The notes under the pieces are model-generated. The model had not been told where the DNA came from. It saw only the letters and a list, made by a program, of their open reading frames with translations, and did not search any database. Positions 35,501-46,440 of a DNA stretch of 64,000 bases are shown one piece after another. Made by a program: the position numbers and the translations under genes. Each line of letters opens with the position of its first letter. Within the stretch, counting starts at the first letter, position 1. Origin of the DNA: Luscinia megarhynchos. Taxonomy: Eukaryota; Chordata; Aves; Passeriformes; Turdidae. The DNA lies in NCBI GenBank assembly GCA_034336665.1, contig CM067570.1:9942002-10006001 (forward strand). Reading direction: 5' to 3'.

Positions 35501-38500
35501 AGCAAACTAATTGCCAGACTAACATGTCATTTGGCTCTGTGAACAAGCTACTGAACACTAACTTATGAATGGAAACTTAAAAGGCTCATTAGCAACCTGC
35601 TACATGAAAGAAATGCCAAAGTGAAATGAAAATACATTTACATTCCTGTTGTTGTTGCTATTAAAGCTGATACAGAATTCTGGTTTAGTCTTCATGGGAA
35701 TCTTAACTAATTTCATAAACTTTTTTTTGCCTCTGAACTTTCAGCAGCTGCTCAGTCTATAAAAGCTAGGAATAACTGGTTCTGCTTTAGTAGGAATGAA
35801 AGGAGAATTGAGCTCTATAGAAATGAGGAGATTAGAGCTCCATGAGGCATATACCCATTTAATGCTGCTGGAAACCAAACCTGCTTGAATAATCTTAACT
35901 CTCACGTCTGGTGAGCAGAAATTCTAGGGGAAAAAGAAAAATTCCCTTAGTGACTTATTAACAAAGGCTTTTCAGGTTTGCTGGGATTTATCATGTGAGC
36001 CTAATCTACCTTTTGTTCATCCAGTTGGCAGGCTTTAAGATTTAAAAGGGTCTGCAGAAACTCCTCCCCCAAACTCCTTATTTAATTAAAGAGGCTTGGT
36101 GCATTATTTACTTTAAAGTCTTCCATTTATGTGGGAACAATGAGTTGGGGTTAACTTATTGAAAAATATTTGTGAATACTGCATTATAAGCAGGGGAAAG
36201 AAACAAACTTTGGCTACACCTTCAAATTCACACTGACCTATATGGGTTCAGTGAGAATGACTGAAAGTGAGGCCAGTCATACATAAATACTACAGTATAA
36301 ATTACAGGTGTGTAACTCTGCAACAAATTTCTCTGCCTTTGTAGGTGATTTAAAGGGCCTGGAGGAGAGTTGGTTTCATTTGTTTCTCTCAGAGTCATCG
36401 GATGTGCAGATCAGGCTTTGCACATACCAGTAATTTTTGTATTTTGCTTTGGTAGTTCATCAAAGACAGACTGGTAACTGTAGTTCTCTCACTAGTTCCC
36501 CCAGTTCCTTCTCCTCCCCCACTCCATTCATCCCTGTAGCTGTGAGCATCAAGTTGCAGATAAAACGACTTCTGAGACAGCAATGGGATGCAGCTCTTGC
36601 CAAAGGCAATTAAGTGCTTAGGATTACAGTGTGCTTTACAAAGTGTGTTCTTGCTGAATCCCTTTCCTCTTCTGCTTGCTGGCACTAAGCAGTTTCTTGG
36701 CACTTACCTTTGTTATAACAAGTCTGAGCATTGCTAAACTTCACTACAGCATGTCTAGCAAGCTCCAGTGTCTTCTGTTTTGAGGGTAGTCTCTGGTGAT
36801 TCTTTACTGAGAGTCAGCTTGACCTCATCACCTTTGCTGTAATTGGATTAAATTCACTCACTTGCCAAAAACACGACCAGCTGACAGCATATTAATTCTT
36901 CAGACTGAGGTGCTGTTTTGTATGCATAGGTTCCATGGTACCAAAGGCATTTTTAGGGCATGTGATGCAGCCAATGTGTCACAGGATACAGAATTGTCAC
37001 AGAGGGATGTTTTCTGTTATTTTCTTCAGCACAAAAGGGTTCAAACAGACCATACATTCTGGTGAAAGTAGAAGATCTAACCTGTGGGAGAAGAAATTAC
37101 TTGCTCTATTTGCCAGTCCCGTGCATCACTTGCTGCTGCTTCTTGTGAAATGTAATAGATTGCTGAGAGTCCAAAGACATCCTGACTGGGGAAAGTGAGT
37201 GATGGTGTGTGCTGTTTAACACACTCACTGAAGTTTATTTCTAATTATTGCACAGCAGATTAAAATCATTATTCTGAGTTGCTGTTTTACTGTTTATTGT
37301 TTTTTTTTCTTTTCTTGTGATCTGAGGTATTTGCAGAGTGGCAAGATGATCTGAACAAAAAATGTACCAAAAAAGGATACTGGAACTGTGTAGTGAAGGA
37401 TAATCTGATCACCAAGCCTGTAGTTTCATCCAGAGACCTTTTATATACTGTTTAAACCAGTGTAATCCAGCTTTCAGTGGGAACCACTGCTAAGCAGCAA
37501 AAATCACTATCCTGATTGTTAACCTCAGCAAAATGTTAAAGGATGAGTGAGTAATGGGGAGATCAAAGACTGAGTTGCAAATACTTTTACAAAGAGGGTT
37601 TGGGAGACACAGTGGTACCCAGTATGGTACAGGACCTCTGAGATATTCCAAATAATGAAAGGATCCCAGTTTTAGCTTTTCTTATCTGCCTGGAAGGAAC
37701 TGCAAGTTTCCTGTTTGCTGCAGAGGCCTGTGAGAGCTGTGTTCTGCAGGCAGCATGGGCCAGAGGAACTGGAGCTCCCAGCTCTGTGTTCCGAGCAGGG
37801 CATTGTTGCACTTGATTTCAAGGTGATGTTGCTTTCTCTAAATTCTATAAACTGATGAATGCTTCCGGTGCAAAACAATGGGCAAACAAGGTGAGACAGG
37901 GCTGTGATATTTTCCATATCTTCTAAATGACAGTCACAATTTAATTGACTATGTGAATGTGCAGTGCAGATACTGACCAGGATGTCTGCTTTATTACCCC
38001 ATTATAAAATGCATGAAGTTGCCTAATATTTTTGGTAGTGTTTACTATTAAGGAGTTGCTTGTCTTCTAATGGAAGAAATATATAATTCTGTTAATTCTT
38101 TGTAATGGTGCAAGCAATTTGTTAAAATAAGGGATTTTTTTCATTCACGTGTTTTATGTTATGTAATTGGAATCAGTGTCATTAAGAAACAATTAAAAAT
38201 CCCATCCAGTACCAAAATACTGATCATCTCTCCTGGACAAGGATTAAGTCTGACTGTGTGAAAAGAATAAAATATGAGGGAATGTAAGGTAAGTAAGAAG
38301 CACTCACAAAGTCCGGGTCAGATATACACTGTATGTTTTTACGCTGTTGATTGTATCAAAAGGAAAGTTACAAACCAAAAGCAATAAGCAAGCTGTGTTT
38401 AAAATACACAGGAAAGAGAAATTTATCAAGAATGGCCTGCTTTACTTAGGATATTTACCTCAGATCTTTCAGGATCACAGCTTTCCTTTCCTTTGGTGGA

Positions 38501-39403
38501 AGAGATTAAGTCAGTGCTTCACGTCTGAAAGCGTTACTGATGCATCACTAGTTCAAGTCCAGTTTTGGAGGTGAGAAGCCTCTTCTGTTCTGTGCAGGGG
38601 GAGTTTGCAGCAGAGCTGTTGTGGTTACACTGGGGAGTCCAGCCTGCACAGGCTGCTGCTGCTGTTTTGGAGCTGACATTGTGGTCGTGGTGGCCCTGGG
38701 GGTGGATCTTGCTCTGAGCCTGAGAGAACATCACAGAGGGAGCCCTGGCTTGGAAACAAGAGCTGGTGTCTCACCCCCAGCATCACAGCAGTGCAGTTCG
38801 TCTGACCTCAACAGAGTTGCAGCATTCATGGTTTTCAGTGACGTGGGAGCAAAACTGGGCCTATATTCTTTTAACTGGTCTATTTAGCAGCTCTTTTCCA
38901 TATGCAGTCTCCATGCCAGTGACAGGAGCTTCCTGGAACTGACAGCAGACACAAAAGACCCTCTTCTCTAAACCACTGGACCTTAAGAATTTTGAAAGGA
39001 TGTTACAACAAGCCTCATAATATACCATTGTCAGGCTCTCTCTGAAGAGGCCTGCAGTGGTATCATACCTCTAAGCTTTCCAGAGGGGGTGTGATGACCC
39101 CACATGGAAGAAAATACAAGAGTAATGGTTTGGGTGGCTATGAGGAATTTTATGGTAGTACTTCCCCTGGCTGTAACTTGAAACCAGCTGGAGGCATTTA
39201 GTGCTAACTGAACTCTATATAAAGAGGCAGGCAAATATCCGAGCGTGTATCCTGCAGGTTTTTTAAGAAGAGAGCTTGACTTGTGAGTCTGTGCTTTCTG
39301 GCTGCCTCTTTCTCACAGACAGGGGAGTGGTGAAAGAAGGTTTGTTTTATTTTCTCCTCCATTTCCCTTTCTTCTTCCTACTCACTTTCTTGTTCCTTTG
39401 CAG
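32526..39403. other. Intron-like region (inferred MYLK first intron)
   Basis: AT-rich unique sequence with no recognised coding exon or preserved transposon. A 33-base-period imperfect tandem duplication lies at 35355-35413. Confidence 0.5.
35355..35413 (+). repeat. Imperfect tandem duplication, 33-base period
   Basis: GGGTTTTACTAAAATCTGTG at 35355 recurs as GGGTTTTGCTGAAATCTGTG at 35388, with few differences. Confidence 0.85.
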
Positions 39404-39610
39404 CACAGCAGTTTTTCATGTTGCTGTGAAAGTGTCTGTGCTTGTGGGCAGAGTGAGCACATTTGAATGGAAGAGGCGGTGGGTTTGGGAAGCCTTGAGC
39501 TCCAGCATTCCCAAGGGAGGGGCAGCATTTGCATTCCCTGCTCCCTCAGCACTGTGCCCGAAGGTGTGTCTGTGGGGTGGCAGTGGGCTCCAGGAGGGAA
39601 TCCCCTCACG
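39404..39610 (+). other. Exon-like segment (candidate alternative 5' exon)
   Basis: Preceded by a very long pyrimidine tract (from about 39345) ending TTCCTTTGCAG, and followed by donor GTGAGG. GC content rises across it, to a local peak at 39480-39740. It is open in one frame (one base, 68 codons, two bases) but the translated sequence matches nothing I know. It could be a non-coding 5' exon, an internal promoter, or chance. Confidence 0.3.
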
Positions 39611-41489
39611 GTGAGGGGTGGGTGGGAGGCAGGAGCGGGGCTGTGCCGGCCTGGCCTCCTGCCATGGCCTCCAAGCCCTTCCCGCCGCCTCACCTCAGCT
39701 CGGCCTGTGGGACCGAGGCCCCCATTGCCCCGTGGGGAATTCTGCTCGAGTTATAGGCTAAAGTCAGTCTGGGCATGGGCACTGGGGGAGTTGTTGATCA
39801 AATAATCCCATCTTGTGCAGAGGAAAAGTCAGTTTCATGTGTGTTTCCTTTAAATGCTTCTAAACTCAGTCAGCAGAGGCCTTGCTCCTTCAGTTTGCCT
39901 GAAATTGTGCCTTTACAAAGCTCACCTCAGATGACTAATAAATTCTTGAGCTCCCATTCAATCTAATTAGTTCTCCCCTGGTACAGAGCTCAGTTATATT
40001 CCTTTTCTGAGGTATTTCCAAGCTATAGCTGTGGGTGTTGATGTGGTCCTGGTTAACCTGAGCAGAAGTGGGGCTCCCTTCCTGACTGGAGCACAGTGAC
40101 AGCCAGAAAATTAGGTTACACAAGTTAAGGACTTGAAGACATTTCACCAGCAAGGACAGTCAGACATGGGCAGATGTTCTCCAGGTAACACAATGTGCAC
40201 CTTGGTCCATGCTCCACGTGTGCTATTGACCTTAAACTTAATGTAGGATCCCTCTAACTGCAAGTGCTTTATCACTTTTTACTTTTTGCTTTGTTTCAGA
40301 GGGTGAAAGTAAATATAAATGTGTATATAAGTTTCAGTACTTGGAGTTACATTGATTTTATGTTATATTGCACTTTGCTGGACAGCTGAGGTAACTTTCT
40401 TTGAGCTTGCTCCTCAGTTCATGAGCACTGCAGAATCTTGTGGGTTTATTATATGTATATACATCTATAATACAGGTATATTGTATTAGTAATATATGGC
40501 TATTGATATTGGAGTAGGAGACTGTAGTAACAAGCCCATTTCTCACTAAATTGAGGAGAAGGAGGAAAATGCATGATGTTTCATGTCTGTTTATGCCTTT
40601 CATGTTTTCTGTGGTGAGGTTTCCAGTCTTGTTCCTTTCTATCTGATTTTCTTACAAATGTAAGGTTTTGACACAGACTGTGTCAAGGGAAGGAATAAGA
40701 GAACTTTTGTCAAAATTAGTTAGCTTTTTTATCTCTGTAGCATGGAAATTTTTTCCCCAAGGGCTAAACAATTTTTTTTTTCAAAACTGTATGAGTAACA
40801 AGATAATGAAATAAATTGAACATCAAAACAAAAGATTTATTGTCTTGAAGACAAACTTGCTGTAATTGTATTACTTGAGGGGTTTTTTTTCTTTTTTCCA
40901 AGCTTATATTTCATTTACAAGACAGGAAATACAGCCTTGCTGATTGCATTTTTAGAGCTATAAATAACTTACTGTCTTCAAAGATGGCGTTAATTTAAAA
41001 AATTCTTCTAAAATGAAACTTAGATGAATTTAAAAATTAAATTGAGTGGGTAAATTACTTACTGTACTGTGTGTACAGATGTTAAAGCTGTTTTCAGGGG
41101 AAAGGTGTTGTAAGAGAAGTTTTGGCACCTGTAACTGCTCTAAATTGTTTCATTTCCTTTTCTTTGCTAGTTGTATCTGTCCCTGTCCCATTCTCACCCC
41201 TGTCATGAGGGGTAATGAATATGTTTGCTTTCTATCACCTTGCTCCTTTGTTGGGATCATTGCTCATCCTCAGGAAGTGGTGTGGTGTGTGGGAACACTG
41301 AGTCGACCTAAAAAATGAATAACTTTAGAACACTCTGTGTTCCAGTTAGCCCAGTGTTGTGTCTGACAAGTTAACAGGAGAACCTCCAACAGGTGTTTCT
41401 TGAGATCCATTTCTCTCCATGCATCTCCAGTTTCCACAGCACTTCTGTTAAGGATATTAGAGGGTATGTACCTGTTTAGTCCTTTAAGT
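39611..41489. other. Intron-like sequence, nothing recognised
   Basis: The first 130 bases are GC-rich, the rest AT-rich. No gene or repeat family recognised. Confidence 0.5.
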
Positions 41490-43030
41490 GTCTATTTATG
41501 GACCTGTTGACTAGAGTTTGTTTAATCCCTTTTTGAACCCATGAACATCCTTTGCCTTCAGTGTCTTGCGTGACAGCAAGTTCCAAAAGCTTGTAACCTG
41601 CTGGATAAACGTGTCCTTTCTATTTAAATTAGTTGGCTGCGCTGAGTACTGCCTTGTTCTAGTTTTGGAGGGTTAGGCAAACAACTGTTCTGCATTTAGT
41701 AGCTCGTGGGTTCTTTGTTATACCTGGTCATATCCACTACATATGCCTTCTTTCCAAACTGAGGACTCCCAGCCTTTTTAGTAACTCCATCTGGTTGCCC
41801 TTTCTGACACCTTGGTAATGTCCTCCTTGGTATGTGGAGAGAAGATGCAATACTAAAGTTGTGGGAGCACTCAGGCTGTCAGGAGTGGCAGAAATGTCCT
41901 GCTTTCCCTTTTTTCTAAGGATTCCAATGATGTTGCTGGCTTTTTTTGACTGCTATTGAACACTGAACCAAGGGCTTCAGAGAACTGTCAAGGATGGCCC
42001 TGGCTTCCAAGTAGGAATATTCAAAATTGATATTGCCAAAAGGAATTTCTACACTAAAGCCTACCTGCTGACATTTTCCTCAATCATTTAATTTTGTTAT
42101 TGATAAACATGCTGAGTAAGACCAATCCCAGCACTGACCCCAGGAACTGCATTGCTGATTGCTCTCCATCTTAAAAAGCCTGTGAAGCACTACTCTCTCT
42201 AATGTTCTCTCTCCTACTTAAATGAGTTCAGACTTGCCAAACTGTGGTTTCCAGGTTCCCTACGCAGCCCTTCCTGCAGCTGGAAATTATGCAGGCAGGA
42301 TCTGTGATTCTCAAGCACGGAGACTCTCTGTAGCTTTGGCCTACATACCTTGGCTAGTGGTCCTTAAATTCATATTTGAGTTTCTTCACAACTTGTGTAA
42401 AAATTGTTTTGTCTCAGTGCTTTATTAACATCTAACTTCCTTGTTCGGTCTGGTATTTCCTGATTTTACTTCTGATTGGTCTGGTTCCTCTACCAGATTT
42501 GCAACAGAGAGTGCATTGGGTGTGAAAATCTCCCCAAAGATTCATTAGTAAAGGCTGATGTAAAGAATTCACTGAGCTCCTCTGCTACAACTGTATCATC
42601 CCCATCTGCACTTTATACACCTTTGTCATCCAGCAGCGGGCCTGCTTTTCCTAGCTGGTTTCCTGTCCTTGATGTATTTCAAGTCCTGTTTGCTAGCACA
42701 GTGATCTTTGTTTGCAGGCAATTTTTGGATTATCTTTTAGCCCTTTTAATTTCCTGCTTATATTTTACTTGCCATGTTTTATGGGCTCCCCTGTCTTTAC
42801 TTAAGCAATCCATTTTCTAAGAGCTGACCTATGCCCTGTAATACTCTCCTAACTCTCCCTGAGGCTTCCTGCTTTTTGAACTGCTTATTTTGAGTGTCTT
42901 TTATTTTTTTTTTTAATTTTTTTTTTTTGGTCCACATCCTTACATTATTCCCTTTCTTAAAATTAAATACTGTACATAGGTTTTGGTTGGTGACCCTTAC
43001 ATCAGAACTGCTCTTTGTGTTACTTAAAAA
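41490..43030 (-). mobile_element. Ancient CR1-like LINE, about 1.5 kb, reverse-transcriptase region to 3' part
   Basis: Read on the + strand this matches, in collinear order, the complement of old reptile-type CR1 elements. Seen are GCAAGTTCCAAAAGCTTG (41577), the block at 41756-41790 with CTGAGGACTCCCAGCC, GGTTGCCCTTTCTGACACC (41793), TTGCTGGCTTTTTTTGACTG (about 41934), TTCAGAGAACTGTCAAGGAT (about 41976), TTGATAAACATGCTGAGTA, CAGCACTGACCCCAGGAACT (about 42129), AAAGAATTCACTGAGCTCCT (about 42561), TTTTTGGATTATCTTTTAGC (about 42722) and CCCTTTCTTAAAATTAAATA (about 42950). It is strongly diverged, with indels and stops, so long dead. Open frames within it are remnants only. Confidence 0.82.
42904..42937 (+). 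repeat. T-rich tract within the old LINE
   Basis: T runs interrupted by A and AA; local expansion inside the LINE remnant. Confidence 0.85.
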
Positions 43031-43822
43031 GTAGCCTTTTTAGCTTTCTCTGATTTGAATGGTCCCTGTACTTAGAAGTTTCTTTTCCACTGGAGAACTG
43101 TAAATGGATCTAGAAAAATGATATATCATCTGTTTCTTTTTCACAGGGACTAATACTGAGTGAGTATTTCTAAACATCTTCATGTATTCTTGGTGTACAG
43201 CAGCTATTAGTATTGTAAAACTCTGTGGAAGCCATCTATCAAAACTGAAGGGCACAAGCTTTGTATGAAACTGGTTCTGGTGCTAATGGAACTGGATATG
43301 TTATTGCCTTTTATATGCACACAGTATGTGCAGTGGTGATGAAAATTTTGCACTCCTGCAATCCTGGACTAAATTATATATAAAATTCAAATCCTATGCA
43401 CTTGAAACACCCAACAGAAAAATAGCCTTGCTTTTCCAGTTTTGCAGAATGCAAAAAAAAACCTGAAGGAGAACACTCTGTGGTTATATGAGAAGTCTCT
43501 GTGGACATGTTTACAAGAGCTCAAGTGTGTTTTTATTCATTCCTGTGCAATTACTGCAGGGTTGTCCTTAGTCCATGAAGCATGTGTATGCATTTGAGGG
43601 AGCAGTACAGGTGTTTACTTTCTACAGATGCACTTTGAAGGGCTGCTTGTACAGATGCAATCCAGAATTGAAACAAAATATGCAAACAAGTTATTGTTGA
43701 TTAATAATGCTTGACTAGTTGAAGCTAATAGTAATCAACAATACCTAGGTGGGTGAATACATGTAGGTACTGTCTCCTCTTTGCCCTGACCACAGGATTA
43801 AAGTGTTTGTGGTTTGGTTTGA

Positions 43823-43838
43823 TTTTTTTTTTTTTTTT
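43823..43838 (+). repeat. Poly(T) tract, 16 bases
   Basis: Uninterrupted T run. Confidence 0.85.
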
Positions 43839-44676
43839 AAACCACTGAGGCACATCCAGTTCCCTGCTAATAGCAGAATGTCTCACATTCTGTAAATAGA
43901 AACACCTAAATTGCAGAGTTCATCTGTGTGAGTGTTTACATAACCTGTGGGTGCTGGACCAATCTTGCTTCAAATCTAGCTGTCTGTCTGTGCTTTATTG
44001 TTGAAACTCTTGGATTCAAGCCTACTACATTTCTTCCTGGACCTGAAAGCTGTTGGAAATATATATGTTGACTCTGGGTGATGACTTTGCTGATGAGTTG
44101 CAGGAGTTCCCCATCCTATGATGAGCTAAATAATGAAGCAGATTTCTATACTTCTGTAGTTACCGGAAAAAAAAGAAGAAAGTGAAATTGTTCAGAGCAA
44201 TTTCTTCATCAAAGCTGACTGAAATAACATCTGTGGTGAAAACCTGTGCCTCATCACTTCATTGTGACACATGCAAGGGAAATGATGTTGGGTGAAACAG
44301 TTGCTTGTCATGAAGAGGAACTGATCTTCAAGATACAGAAGACTTCTTACAGTCCTGCATCTGACTAATCCATTCTCTTGAGTGATTTCTTATCAAGTGC
44401 AATTTCTGTGGCTGTCAGGATCTTTTGTGGTCCTTGGCTTCTATGGAAGGGTTTAGCTGTGGTATTGTTCTCACTGCCAGGCTTAAGGAGGATTTTCATT
44501 GTTATCTAGAGACTATCTTCTACTTTGCAGTTGGATCAATAGGTTTATGCAGCTACTGCAGCCAGACTTAACTTGTCTGATACTTAGGTATCAGTAATTT
44601 CAACAGAATAAAAATTCATTGCTTTCAATTAATTTTTTCATTGTACAATACATTCCTTAATTTGGATTATTTGCAG

Positions 44677-44801
44677 GATCTCAGCTAGAATGTTTCATGA
44701 GTGGTATGGTCAAGTTATTAATACTATCATCACTAAGTTTCAAAACATTTTGCAAAGAAATATCAGAGAGAAAGGAGTTCGAAAAGGCCTGAAAAAAACA
44801 G
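44677..44801 (+). other. Exon-like segment with an open frame and start codon
   Basis: Flanked by acceptor ATTATTTGCAG and a perfect donor CAG|GTAAGA. One frame is open throughout and includes an ATG at 44690 (MFHEWYGQVINTIITK...), with a basic end REKGVRKGLKK. I do not recognise the sequence. It may be an alternative 5' exon of the inferred MYLK transcript, in which case the ATG would be an upstream start, or a chance pairing of splice-like motifs. Confidence 0.3.
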
Positions 44802-45910
44802 GTAAGAAAGATGAATCTTGTGTTTTTATGTCTGAATGAAAAGTTGTCTTATTCTAAAATCAATTTAGGAGGTCACTGATTAAAACTTGTGAGTGAACAT
44901 ACTTGCATTACCTTTAATGCAGGCTTAGCCTAGATTTAGCTTAATGTACCTGAAAAAAAAAAACTTTAACAAGAAAGTCACTTAGAAAAGCAAATGTACC
45001 CATGAGAGTGTTTAGGTATTATCAGATATTTAAACTCATAGATTTAAACTGCATGCTTCACATGCAGAATTTCTGGAGCCTACTGGAGAATTTTTGGGGG
45101 GGGATTTTAACCTAATTCACTGTGTGTCTCCAATGTGCAATTTTTTCCCCCCCATACTTGAAATTTAGTATTAGTTCTATTGGTTCAACTGGGTTAATTG
45201 GCTCAAAAATATGTACTTATGTAAGTGGCAAGCCAAAACAATAGTTTCTTCTAAAATGAGAGATTCAACTTCTGAAACTGTTAGTACATTTACTCTGATG
45301 TCTTATTATCCATACCTGTTCTACTCTCTCTGCTGATCAAGAACACTTTTAGGTGCTTATAAGATAGGCATGAAACTACTAAAAGTTACTTCTGGGAGTT
45401 TGTAGCCTGAAAAAAATAAGGAAATAAGGATAAAAATAACCCTTTAAACTTATGACATGGATTCCCTGTACCTTGCCCCTTCCAGGGGACAGTTATTCAC
45501 TCTCTTCTTCAAATGAGACCTTTTGAATGTGGTTTATAGGAAAACTGCCCTGCAAAGTTTCCTTGTAGGAGGAAGAGAAATACTTCTGGAAACAGAACAC
45601 CAACAACAAAAAAAAGCTTACTAGAGAAATGAAAAGTTTTGAACTGTCTCCCAAATTGAATTGAATCTCAACTTTTGAAAAGAGAACCTGAGAGTTTAGG
45701 TCCAGTATCAGATTTTGAGCAGCTCTGGTTAACTTAGAGCAAGGATTGACTGCTGCCTTTTGTATGCTGGAGCTACACAGTGCAGCAATTAACTGGGAGT
45801 TATGTTATGCCAGCCTGCTGTGCAAACATTGAGGAAAGCCTTGTCACTGCCCCTAAAGGGTTTTGTCCAAGATGATGAGCAGCTGCTTATTTCTAGTGCA
45901 GTGATATATC

Positions 45911-45945
45911 TACATATATATATAGATAGATAGATATGTATATAA
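45911..45945 (+). repeat. (TA)n / (GATA)n microsatellite
   Basis: ACATATATATATA followed by three GATA units and ATGTATATAAA. Confidence 0.9.
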
Positions 45946-46414
45946 ATTTTCTAGTGGGGAGCTGTACTGAACTGATAAAACTGAATATTTGTGATATGTT
46001 TGTTTCTTTAATCTTGGGGGATTTACTGTGCTTCTGCTTTTACTCTGCTGCTTTTCAAAAATGTATGTCATTTCATTCATCTTGTACCATATTCAGTGGC
46101 TGGTGGTGTTAAAACAAATCTCTCAGAAAGTCATGTGGAGTTTTTTTTCTCACTTGAGAAAGAAAGAGAGGAGACCAGAATCTCTTATAAAGCCATTTTT
46201 TTGTATTACTATTTTTTCCTCCTGATTTTTTACCTCTCCTCATGCTTCTCAAATTTAGATTTCTGCAGCTTCAGTTTCCAGCCCCTGGGTTTTGGTATGT
46301 CTCTGAGATAATTTTAGCATCTGGTATTGCTGAGTTTCCTCTGAAGATACTGCTCTGTGTGATAAGAAATCTTGTAACCCTCTTAAACTGAACTTTGCAT
46401 GCATTTTGGCTATA

Positions 46415-46440
46415 ATATGCATATATGTATATATGCATAT
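46415..46440. repeat. Paired palindrome ATATGCATAT
   Basis: The self-complementary 10-mer ATATGCATAT occurs at 46415-46424 and 46431-46440, six bases apart. ATGCAT resembles POU-factor sites, but the AT-rich setting makes chance likely. Confidence 0.7.

Noticed and set aside
42476..42820. 114-codon + strand open frame, membrane-protein-like
   Set aside because: It is the antisense of the ancient CR1-like reverse-transcriptase region.
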